Shown in pieces: positions 44,501 to 54,163 of a stretch of DNA of 64,000 bases. The notes beneath the pieces are model-generated. The model did not search any database, was not told the DNA's origin, and saw only the letters and a program-made list of their open reading frames with translations. Location: contig NC_089439.1 in the NCBI RefSeq assembly GCF_026210795.1, forward strand, positions 3,472,001-3,536,000. The letters run 5' to 3'. Numbering within the stretch: the first letter of the stretch is position 1; each line of letters opens with the position of its first letter. Made by a program: the position numbers and the translations under genes. This DNA is from Rhizophagus irregularis (taxonomy: Eukaryota; Glomeromycota; Glomeromycetes; Glomerales; Glomeraceae).

Positions 44501-46362
44501 ACCCATCTTTCATACACGGAGCTGAAGGATTAAGTATACCACACGGACCATGCATCATAGATGATATAACGGTCTCGTAAGCAAGAGGGTGAACATTAGG
44601 ATCAGGGATTTCTGCAGAAACAATTGAATCATAATCATCCGCAGAATGAAGCTTTGAATCTTGCGAAAGAATCAGAAAAATATGAGCATGCGGTAAACCG
44701 CGTTTCTGAAATTTGATCACGTAAACAAATGCGGCAACTTTACCGAGGCAGTGTTTTTCACATAAATCCTTTAACAATTCTCGTAGTTTTATATGAAAAA
44801 CACGTGCCGTCAAGTCAGGTCTATCCATGGCAGTTTGATGTAACAACAATTTTCTTGTAACCTCTTGCCACTTGGGATTACATGTGAAGGTGACAAAAAG
44901 GTCAGGCTTTTCAAAGTGACTCACGATGGCCATAGCATCTTGATATAGTTGGTACATCTGACGCGGATCACCAATAAACGATGAAGAAAGAATTATTCAA
45001 CGTCCAATATTTTGTCCAACGTGTCCAGCATCTCTATCATCAGCATCTCTGTCATCTGCATGTATGGCATCGGCAACTCCTTTATACAAATCCAAGCGAA
45101 GGGATGATTGATTAAATCTGAGATAATTCAAACGATGCTGTTCTATTTTTGAATACTGGTCTACAATATACTGCTGATACAAATGGCTAGCACATTGCAA
45201 CCAATTACTGGGTCTAATCTGTAACCTGTAAGAATAGAATTGCATAGGAGTCACCATATCTCTTTAAGTATTTAATTGAGGATTATCTGTAAGCGGTATA
45301 TCAAGATGCCATCCATCATCACCGTTTGGGAACAGCAGCACGTATTGAAGAGGATCATAGAAAGGATGCAATCGGATATTCTTTGTAAAGTCCCATCACG
45401 GAAGTTAAGAATAATATCCCGATTAGAAGGTTTAACTTCATAACCATCACCAACCATAATCGCAGCAACATCAGAAGCAGCGGGACCATTATAGCGGCAG
45501 GCATCATTCAATCGATCACAATAAATCCGCATCGAAATATCAGCTGAATCAGCATCATTTTGAAGCAAATCTCTCACTTGGCGAAAATTCTGGATATATG
45601 GGTTGTAAGTATCCAACATATTCTGCAAATTCTGCAATATTTTGGCATTCAGATCACGCATAATGCGAAGCCGATTGTTATTTTCATGATCGCTGTCATA
45701 GATATAGAGCTGAGCAAATACCGGTTTCTGTCCTTCATCCAGCATCAAAGATCCTATGCGATGATAAATTCGGCCATGGATTTTAAAATTCGATACACCT
45801 TGACCTTGAAAGCTTTCGTCAATATTAGCACCAAAAGAAGAGCATGCCAAAATTCCGTTGTAAGCTCTGATATTTTTTTGAAAACTTATTGCTTCCGAAT
45901 GGAAGGAAGTATATAAATCAAGTAGATAAGGAGGAGGATCAAGCACAGGAGGTAAATGGACCTTGCCACCCGCACAACACATAGCAAACCTAGGAGAAGA
46001 TAGGCTGCTGTTCCGATTCTTCTTACACAACCAAAATCTCGTGCCACAATGTAAACACGTTTGATCGATGATTTCCAGATCAAAACGCCCTCCATCAAAT
46101 CTCCTTTGTTGGTGACATTCAACTCTCTCTCTTTGCAGTCTTCTTTTATGTGATACAGGAGTCTCGCTTGTAGAAGACATATTGGAGCAGTCAAAGAAAG
46201 ATTAGCGTCAAGGACAAAATATAAGATAACATCGTGCAAATTGGGCAACGTGCATAAATTAACATATGAACACGTGAAGAAAAAGGAAATCAGGGTATCA
46301 GCACAACGGCATGGGGAAGAATACAACAAAACGAAGGATTAGCATGGTACAAATAAAAAAGA
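41533..46362 (-). mobile_element. Helitron, minus strand
   Basis: The 3' end (low coordinate) has the hairpin CCCGATGCGAAGCAGCGGG about 10 nt before CTAG at 41533-41536, followed by T: the standard CTRR end in an AT target. A TC start preceded by A fits at 46362, but this 5' border is a choice among possibilities. It encodes a fused Rep and PIF1-like helicase protein, as rolling-circle Helitrons do. It is inserted within element X. Confidence 0.88.
41861..46180 (-). pseudogene. Helitron Rep-helicase protein
   Basis: Begins at ATG 46180 (MSSTSETPVSHKRR) with a zinc-finger-like CLHCGTRFW. The Helitron-like Rep domain follows: VTFTCNPKWQEV, the HUH motif GLPHAHIFLIL and the tyrosine motif KYLYKYIYKGHD. 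The helicase shows Walker A DGPGGTGKTFLYN, FIWDEAPML, FGGDFRQVLPVIP and, at the C terminus, TINKAQGQTLSRVG with YVALSRI. Rep would nick and join DNA, and the helicase would unwind it. Breaks are a frameshift near 45265, TGA at 44997, TAA at 44226, TGA at 43875, a frameshift near 43615 and TAG at 42209. No introns are evident. Length before damage is about 1,430 codons, normal for the family. Confidence 0.92.
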
Positions 46363-46762
46363 TAATTAAAGCAATATTTTTTTTCGGATTACATTGGAAA
46401 AAAGTAGTTTTTTTCAAACAACTTTATTATAATCAAATTAAAATTTATTCAAAAAATTCATTTTTTTAAACAACTTTATTATAATAAAATTAAACTTGAT
46501 TTGAAAAACATTAAAATAATCATTAACTACAAAAACGGTAAATCAACAATTTATACAATGTTATACACTTATAAATAAGCAATAATTAATTTACCAACGT
46601 TATTACTTAAAATATGTTTAAGGAACAGATAATGTTAACTAATTTTCTAGAAATAAAAAAAATAAAATAAAATAAAAAATCACTTTTAAAATGTTTATTT
46701 TTTACAAAAGGAACGTTTATTTTTTACAAAAGCAACACGAATTAATACAAAATTAATATATA
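46363..46762. other. Element X interior, AT-rich
   Basis: Short repeats such as CAACTTTATTATAATAAAATTAAA near 46420 and 46475. No gene. Confidence 0.45.
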
Positions 46763-48348
46763 CAATCCTCTCTCGATATAACGAACCCTAGGTTCCAGCT
46801 GATCAGGGCTTCGTTATAAGCAACTTCGTTAACACTATAACGAATTATTCGGTATTGTATAATGAATTCTTCGGTATAGGAATATCGGTTATACAGATCA
46901 TGTGACTTGTTGATCTGATTACCGATAATTTAACATTTTTTTTAATCTTTTTTTTATAGGGGTGCTTTCTAAACTTCAAAATAGATGCCTAGAATGAGAA
47001 GTAAGTGGGAACTGGGGGGTTTTTTATATTAATTTCGTTTAAAAACATTTACTAATGTTCTTTTTTTATTTTTTTATTATAGGGAACTTCCTGGACTTCG
47101 AAATGGACGCTTGAAACAAGAAGTAAGTGGGGAACTCGATTTTTTTTATTAATTTCATTTAAGAACATTTACTAATGTTCTTTTTTATTTTTTTTATTGT
47201 AGGGACTTCGAAATGGACGCTTGAGACAAGAAGTAAGTGGGGAACTCGATTTTTTTTATTAATTTCGTTTAAAAACATTTACTAATGTTCTTTTTTATTT
47301 TTTTTATTGTAGGGACTTCGAAATAGACGCTTGAGACAAGAAGTAAGTGGGGAACTCGATTTTTTTTATTAATTTCGTTTAAGAACATTTACTAATGTTC
47401 TTTTTTATTTTTTTTATTGTAGGGACTTCGAAATGGACGCTTGATGTTACGAAGTGTGGGACAACTCAATTTTTTCTTTTAATTTCGTTTAAGAACATTT
47501 ACTAATGTTCTTTTATTTTTTTTATTGTAGGGACTTCGAAATGGACGCTTGAGACAAGTAAGTAAGGGGACAACTCAATTTTTTCTTTTAATTTCGTTTA
47601 AGAACATTTACTAATATTCTTTTTTATTTTTTTTTATTGTAGGGACTTCGAAATGAACGCTTGAGACAAGAAGTAAGTGGGACAACTCAATTTTTTCTTT
47701 TAATTTCGTTTAAGAACATTTACTAATGTTCTTTTTTTATTTTTTTATTATAGGGAATGCTTCCTGAAGTGTTCTATATAAAAATGTTTATTATAATTCC
47801 TTTTTTTTGTAGGAATGCTGTTTAACAATAACTGACTATATAATAAATAAATTATTAATGATATATTAATTTAACTAGGAGTGTCCTTACCCCTGTGATA
47901 AATATAAATTAATAACAATTCACATCGAATCCTAATACAACTGAATTAATGTAAATTAATGTAATTCTGCCTAAATATTAAATAAAATAGCCAGAATTAT
48001 TAATCCCGATACGATCCCGATACAATCCTGATCCATAATTTAAATATAAAACACAGGGGTGATATTTAATGTCATAATGCATCAATATTTATTAATAATT
48101 ACATTTAATTATAAAGAAATTCTTCGTTATAACTGAAAAAAATTCATTATAAAAAAAATCCGTTATATCGAAAGGCATTTTTATATAAGAAATTCACACA
48201 CTTTACTTCGTACTACGTTATATGGTAAATAAATAGTAAACTTCGTTATATCAAGGTTTTTTTCATATTTAAAATCGGTACCACACTGTATGATCCGTTA
48301 TATCATGTTATTCGCTATATCGAGGTTCGCTGTAGAGAGGGGTGACTG
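46763..48348. mobile_element. Non-autonomous Tigger-type element carrying array A
   Basis: Right end complement reads CAGTCACCCCTCTCTACAGC; left end CAATCCTCTCTCGATATAAC; both are flanked by TA. Repeated GTTATA/CGTTATATCG motifs fill the ends, as in Tigger-derived elements. It has no transposase. The centre is the tandem array at 46960-47820. Confidence 0.8.
46960..47820 (+). repeat. Tandem splice-module array A
   Basis: Each unit has, in order, TTTTTATTGTAG, a micro-exon GGACTTCGAAATGGACGCTT plus GAGACAAGAA, donor GTAAGT, and a hairpin AAGAACATT-TACT-AATGTTCTT exposing the branch site TACTAAT. Predicted internal exons: 47083-47122 (40 nt), 47203-47232 (30), 47313-47342 (30), about 47423-47452 (30), 47531-47557 (27) and 47643-47672 (30). 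Predicted introns: 47001-47082, 47123-47202, 47233-47312, 47343-47422, about 47453-47530, 47558-47642 and 47673-47753 (78-85 nt). TACTAAT starts 25-32 nt before each acceptor. In most units the exon length is a multiple of three. Confidence 0.85.
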
Positions 48349-48679
48349 TATACAAACAAAACTCAACTAATCAGGTTTATTAAAAAAAAAACGTGAAAGT
48401 AGTAAAAAACGTGAACAAAATAGCGATGATGAAACAAAGAAAATGGCGTAAACAAAGGGGGTGACACAACTGTATAATTATTTATACAGGTAATCTTAAC
48501 GTTACAAATTTTTTTAATTATATAGATAAAAAAAAAGATTATTAACTCATATTTTGAGTTTTAGCAAATTAGTATAGATTTGAAATGTGATAATTTGATT
48601 TTTAGCAAATTAGGTCTATTTTAGCAGGAGCAAAAAGTACTTAAATTCATACAGATCAGTTATGAATTATATATGTGAT

Positions 48680-48923
48680 TAAGGTTGCTTGCCGAAACCT
48701 AGGGGTTTATGCAAGATGGCATTTTGCCGAAAAGTGAAATTCTGCCGAAATTATATTAAAGTTATATTAAAAAACTGGTGAAACTTTGGAGAAAGGCGAA
48801 ACTGCCAAAACTTATTATAAATGCCGAAACTGCCGAAACTTCACTAAAACTATAATAAATCTATAGTAAAATTTTGACGAAACTAATCGTAGGATTTTGA
48901 AGAGGTTTAGACAAGCAACCTTA
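48680..48923 (+). mobile_element. TAAGGTTGCTTG hAT-type MITE, copy 2
   Basis: Same ends as the 2517-2760 copy (TAAGGTTGCTTG..CAAGCAACCTTA) and the same 244-bp length. It is flanked by an exact 8-bp duplication TATGTGAT (48672-48679 and 48924-48931). It interrupts the right terminal repeat of element X. Confidence 0.93.
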
Positions 48924-49380
48924 TATGTGATGTCTGAGGTCCTTCTCTTTGGATTATATAATACAAATACAATAAATAAATATTTTACATATCGGTACCC
49001 GATATCACTGGTCAAAATAGTCCAAATCGGCCAAAATTCAACCAGCCAATTTTAGGCTAATTTATGGTCTAATGCTGGTCGAACTTTAGCTGATTTTTTG
49101 GCTGCAGTTCGCTGCCACTCACCTAAAGTTCGGCTTGAAATTTCGGCCAAAATTCAATTAACATTCGGAACAATTTCAGATAGCAAATTTTGGTGAATAG
49201 TTTTCCGAATGTTACTTAATTTATGTTGCAAATTTGTACTAAATTTATTTACTAATATTCAGCCACAACTCATTTTATTTAATATTCACAATAAATCACA
49301 ACTTTATTTATAAATGCATATTACAAATAAGTATTACTAATCTACAATTCCACAATCACATAATTCATGTATTCATATAT

Positions 49381-51490
49381 ACTTACAAATCTTGATCTTT
49401 TGGAAACCCACCGAAACTATAAAAAAAAAGAAAAGAACGGTTAGTAACCGTTCCATAATATTAAAAAAAAGCAAAAAAACCCAAGATTCTACTTACGAAT
49501 CTTTGGTTTTTTTCTGTTTATCAGAACCCACCCGAGACACCAAACCTATAAAAAAGAAAAAAAGAGCGGTTATTAATAACCGTTCATAATAATATTAAAA
49601 AAAAATAAAAAATAAACCAAGATTCGTAAGTACGAATCTTGGTTCCACTTTTCTAAAGATCCCAAAACCTACAAAAAGAAAAGAACGGTTATTAGTAAAC
49701 CATTCGTAGTAATAAAAAATAAAAATAAAAAATAAAAAAAGAACCAAGATTCGTACTTACTTACGAATCTTGGTTTTCCGTTGTTCTTCGAAAGCCCACT
49801 GAATCTAAAAAAATAAAATAAGAACGGTTTATCAGTAACCGTTCGTTAATATTATAAAAAAAAATAAAATAAAACCAAGATTCGTACTAATCTTGGTTTT
49901 TTCCATTCTTCGAAAGACACCGACCTAAAAAAAAAGAAAAAGAACGGTTAGAAACCGTTCGTAATAATAAACAAAAATAAAAAAATAAAGATTCATACCG
50001 AATCTTTAGTTTTTTCCGTTCCTTGGAAAGACGGAATCCACCTGAACCTATAAAAAAAAAATCAAAAGAACGGTTAGTAACCGTTCCATAACATTAAAAA
50101 AAAAAGATTCGTAAGTATATTACTTACGAATCTTTATCTTTGGGTTTTCGTTCGTTCCCGGAGCCCACCGCACCTAAAAAATAAAGAAAAAAACGGTTAT
50201 TAGTAACCGTTCGTAATAAAGAAAAAACAAAAAAAAATTATAAAGTAAAGATTCGTACTTACGAATCTTTATCTTTGGGTTTTCATTTTTCGGAAGCCCA
50301 CCTGATCCTATAAAAAAAAAGAAAAAATGGTTAGTAAACTATTCGTAATAATAATAAATAAATAAATAAATTAAAGATTCTTACGAATCTTTGGGTTTTC
50401 GTTCTTCGGAAGCCCACCCAATTCTAAAAAAAGAAAAGAACGGTTATTAGTAAACCGTTCATATATTAAAAAAAAAAACAAAAAAAATTAAACCAAGATT
50501 CGTACTTACTTACGAATCTTAGTTTCTTAGTTTTCCGTTCTTCGGAAGCCTACCAGATCCTAAAAAATAGAAAAGAACGGTTATTAGTAACCGTTCGTAA
50601 TATTTTTTTAAAAAAATAAAAAAAAAAATCCAAGATTCTTACGAATCTTTGGAATTTTCCCATTCTTCGGAACACGGAAGCCCACCTGAACCTATAAAAA
50701 ATAAAAGAACGGTTATTAGTAACCGTTCGTAACATTTTTTTTAAAAAAAATAAAAAAAAATCCAAGATTCTTATGAATCTTGGAATTTTCCCGTTCTTTA
50801 GAACACGGAAGCACATCCGAACCTATAAAAAATAAAAAAACGGTTATTAGTAACCGTTCGTAATATTTTTTTTTAAAAAAAATAAAAAAAAAATCCAAGA
50901 TTTTTACGAATCTTGGAATTATCCCGTTCTTCGGAACATGGAAGCACACCCGAACCTATAAAAAATAAAAGAACGGTTATTAGTAACCGTTTGTAATATT
51001 TTTTTTTAAAAGAAATAAAAAAAATCTAAGATTCTTACGAATCTTGGAATTTTCCCGTTCTTCAGAACATCCGATCTTAAAAAAAAGTAAAGAACGGTTA
51101 TTAATAACCGTTCATAATATTAAAAATAAACAAAAAAAAAAATAACCAAGTTTCGTACTTATGAAACTTGGTTTTTCCATACTTCGGAAGCCCACCCGAA
51201 CGGCTGAACCTAAAAAAAAAGTAAAAAAAAGAACGGTTAGTAACCGTTCATATTAAATTAAATTAAAAAAATAAAAAAAAAATAAACCAAGTTTTGTATT
51301 TACAAAACTTGGTTTTTCCATACTTCGGAAGCCTACCCGAACGGCCGAACCTAAAAAAAAAGTAAAAAAAGAACGGTTAGTAACCGTTCATATTAAAAAA
51401 AAATAAAATAAACTCCAAAGAATTCATACTTACGAATCTTTGGAGTTTCTATACTTTGGAAGCCCACCCGAAAGCTGAACCTATAAAAAA
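49381..51490 (-). repeat. Tandem splice-module array B, about 16 units of 115-140 bp
   Basis: Read on the minus strand, each unit has TTTTTTATAG, a micro-exon (GTTCAGGTGGGCTTCCG-like, 30-49 nt), then a donor GTAAG within a palindrome such as AAGATTCGTAAGAATCTT. A hairpin GAACGGTTACTAATAACCGTTC then exposes TACTAAT or TACTAAC. Well-formed examples: exon 49387-49416 (30 nt), exon 49497-49545 (49 nt), and the 80-nt intron between them (49417-49496). Hairpin copies lie near 49438, 49568, 49685, 49826, 49945, 50069, 50195, 50328, 50440, 50578, 50708, 50840, 50972, 51097, 51233 and 51371. Confidence 0.85.
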
Positions 51491-51503
51491 AAAGTAAAAA
51501 AAG

Positions 51504-51600
51504 TGAAAGGGGGAAGGGGAAGGGGAAGGAAGGAAAAGGGAAAGAAGGGGAAACGGGGAGGGAAGGGGAACGAAGGAAAGGAAAGGGAGGGAAGAAAAAA
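51504..51600 (+). other. Polypurine tract with G-quadruplex potential
   Basis: About 95 nt of almost pure A/G on the plus strand, with only two C residues near 51554 and 51571. It includes GGGGGAAGGGGAAGGGG. It could form a G-quadruplex or triplex. It sits directly after array B. Confidence 0.8.
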
Positions 51601-51601
51601 A

Positions 51602-51655
51602 TTATTAAAAGTTTAAAAAAGGATGTATAAGATGATCCTTTTTTAAACTTTTAAT
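51602..51655. repeat. Strong hairpin
   Basis: Perfect stem of about 21 bp (ATTAAAAGTTTAAAAAAGGA paired with its complement) around a 10-nt loop GTATAAGATG. It lies at the end of the array B element and could stall or terminate transcription (inference). Confidence 0.75.
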
Positions 51656-51861
51656 ACGCGTAATGCGTAATGCGTAACGTTTGATTAACAAAATTAATAA
51701 ATCGACCATAAATCATATATGTCGAAATTTGGCCGATTTTTAATAATTTACGAAATTTGGCCGAAATGTGTGACAGATCAGCCGATTTGTCACATGACCG
51801 AAAGTTTTGATTTCGACCAGTGTATGTGTAAGATTGATTCAGTGTTACATATCAGTGACTA

Positions 51862-52018
51862 AGGGCAGTGACATTTATTACGTAATATTTTAGGGGGTGG
51901 GAGGGTATTTAAAGGTCATATAACATATAAGTGTAACGTAAGATTTTTCATATTACATGGGGGTGGGGGAGTATGGGCTTATAGTAAATAGATATTACGT
52001 AATAAATGTCACTGCCCT
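51862..52018. mobile_element. 157-bp palindromic MITE
   Basis: Arms AGGGCAGTGACATTTATTAC plus GTAATAT and their complement at the other end, 27 bp nearly perfect, with GGGGGTGGG in the middle. The flanking duplication is unclear. Confidence 0.8.
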
Positions 52019-52165
52019 AATCGTTTAGATATCGGGAATCCAATTTTTAGGCATATTTGATATGTTACATATTGGGTACCTGATATGTAATAAATGTCCG
52101 ATATGTATCTGATTAGTCACTGATATATAGGTACCTGATATTTATCCGGTATTCCGTGATTTTTT

Positions 52166-53190
52166 CTGGTTTTTTTATAATTAACGATGAATATAATAAA
52201 ACGTGTATCAGGCATTAAAATCGTGTATCAGCCATTTGTATCAGGCATTATTTATATTATTGAGAAATTGCAATTAAAACCATTACAAATAATTAATTAT
52301 AAATAGAACAGTTTTTATAATAATTTTTATTTATGATAATTGTTTTTCTCTTCTTCTTTTTGCTTGACGTATTTGATTCGGAAAGAGAAAATTCTTGCAA
52401 TGGCCTTTTATTTTCTTGTTCAATAATTGTGAGGCCTTGCTAAAACCACTATTAGGTGACTATAAATCAGATTAGGTGTTAACATATAAAACTTTTGTTA
52501 TTATATAAAATTCTATATCATATGTGCCGATTTTTGGAATTAGTCTAAATTAAGATTTTTATAAAAATTTAATATTTTAGTAAGATTAACATTACACAAA
52601 TCTAAATTAAATATGTGTTACATATTTACGTAACTCAGATTTAATAAAAATTTTTTTAATCAATATTCAAAAATAATGGTAATAACCACTTCTTTTTCCC
52701 CATCACTGCCCATCACTTTTCCATCATTTTTCTATTCACTTTTATTAAATATGACAAAAAAGTTTATAAGCAAATATAGCAGTTATTTTTAAGTGGTAAG
52801 TAAAAGAAAAAACTTAATATTTTATATACATAGATAAGACATATTTTTTCATAATTTTTAGCTTTAATTTATTGTTTTTTCTTTGTAAAAAATACATGCA
52901 AATAAAAAATAATTATGATGTAAAATAGTTGTAAAATGAATAATAAGATATTCTTTTTTTTCAAAATAACTAATTATATATTTGTTTTTTATCTTTTAAA
53001 ATTATTTTATTAGATTTATTCTACTAAAATCCTTAAATGGCAAATAAAATCTTTTAAATAAAGTAAAAGAATTTGGGATTCTCTTATGAAAGCATTTTTT
53101 GGTAAGAAATAAAATTTTCAGATCGGACTTTATGCAGGTGACAAAATCGTGCATTATTATTCCTGGAGATATGCTAACGTCATCATTTTA
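52166..53190. other. Gene-free AT-rich stretch
   Basis: No ORF of note, no repeat termini and no RNA gene. 52330-52480 has a slightly higher GC content and short Ser/Lys-type codon runs but no convincing frame. Confidence 0.45.
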
Positions 53191-53780
53191 CATTCATTTG
53201 AAAGCTGAGAATTTGCCCTATCGTAAGAATCAAAGATCAGGAAAATTGGATCACTGGATGAGGCGTAATTAACGATCAAAGTCAAATCAAATTTAAAAAT
53301 TAAAAATAAATATATTAGACGTAATTATTCACAATCCAGTGATTCAATTTATTTGATTTTAGGCTTATTAGATAGACCTCAATTTTCTCTTTCAAATGAA
53401 TATAATTTCATTCGTGTAGCTTGCATCTACAGGTATTTAATAAATTTTTTTATATCAGATTTTATCAAACTTATAAAATTTTATATTAATAATATAATTG
53501 ATGATTCCTAAACATCTACATATATTAAACGAATTATTTTAAATTTATTTTCAAGATAAAAGTTGGCATCACCTTAGGGAGCAAAGATCATTCAAATTGA
53601 ATCACTACATGTGAAGTAATTAATGATCAAATTTAGATAAAATTCAATAAATATACTGAACGTGATTACTGAACAACTAGTAATTCAATTCACTTGATTT
53701 TAGATTCATTAGATAGATCTCGATTTTCTCTTTCAAATGAATGTAAATTTATTTGTATAGCTTATTTCTACGAAGAATTA
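53191..53780. repeat. Two related inverted-repeat elements
   Basis: First copy about 53191-53440: left ACATTCATTTGAAAGCTGAG mirrored by CTTTCAAATGAATATAA, with inner arms ATTGGATCACTGGAT and ATCCAGTGATTCAATT. Second, more degraded copy about 53570-53770, with TTGAATCACTACATG, CTAGTAATTCAATT and TTCTCTTTCAAATGAATG. Both share TTAGATAGATCTCGATTTTC-like sequence, so they are one MITE family. Confidence 0.7.
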
Positions 53781-54163
53781 TCAATGATTTTGTCATGAGA
53801 GTTATATTTGATCTTTTAAATTTTAATGATATCTTATATTAAAAAAAAATTAAAAATTATATAATTAATTAGTTTTTTTTGCATTATCTAGTATAAATTT
53901 ATTATTCTTATATAAATGATAATTTATATTTGCTTTAATAAAATTATTTTTGTGTAAAAAAATTAGATTCCAAGGATCAGCCCATATGTATTAAAAATGT
54001 AAAAAACCTCTTTATCTTTTGATGCTTCATTTTTATTAATAGTATTAGATTTGGGCAACTGTAATTTAGATCAAATGTTAATATGTAATATTTTTGTTAA
54101 TATGTAAAATTTTAAATAACAAAAATGTAAAATACCTCTTTATCTTCTAATACTTCATCTTTG

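Larger units (their letters stand above)
41080..48943. mobile_element. Element X: R1-related TIR element, host of three insertions
   Basis: Left end AGGACCCCGGACATCACATA and right end the complement of AGGACCTCAGACATCACATA, continuing as ATATAA on both. The 8-bp flanks are CCTCTTTG (41072-41079) and TCTCTTTG (48944-48951), 7 of 8 matching. The right terminal repeat is itself split by the MITE at 48680-48923. Removing the Helitron, the Tigger-type element and the MITE leaves about 1.2 kb of non-coding DNA with repeated GAGTTTTAGCAAATT motifs at both ends. Confidence 0.8.
49006..51822. mobile_element. CACTGGTC-family non-autonomous element carrying array B
   Basis: Starts CACTGGTCAAAATAGTCC and ends GATTTCGACCAGTG, with TAT on both flanks (49003-49005 and 51823-51825). 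Subterminal GGCCAAAATT/AAATTTGGCCGA repeats lie on both sides. It has no protein-coding gene; the interior is array B, a polypurine tract and a strong hairpin. Confidence 0.78.
48975..52165. repeat. Fragments of a GTACCCGATATGTG-type repeat split by two elements
   Basis: Sequence just left of 49006 (CATATCGGTACCCGATAT) joins to that just right of 51822 (TATGTGTAAG) to read as in the 26991 palindrome. Further TGATATGTTACATATTGGGT-like motifs run to about 52165. This looks like an older relative of the palindromic MITE, later hit by the elements at 49006 and 51862. Confidence 0.6.

Noticed and set aside
50550-50949. Minus-strand ORFs with repeated FFFIFFKK segments in array B
   Set aside because: They read straight through the candidate introns of the array, and the open frame comes from T-rich runs. 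They are not convincing proteins in unspliced form.
49381-51490. CRISPR-like look of regular repeats with palindromes
   Set aside because: The sequence is eukaryotic and unit spacing is irregular. Spacers are low-complexity A-rich tracts rather than unique sequence, and there are no cas genes. The splice-module reading explains the motifs better.
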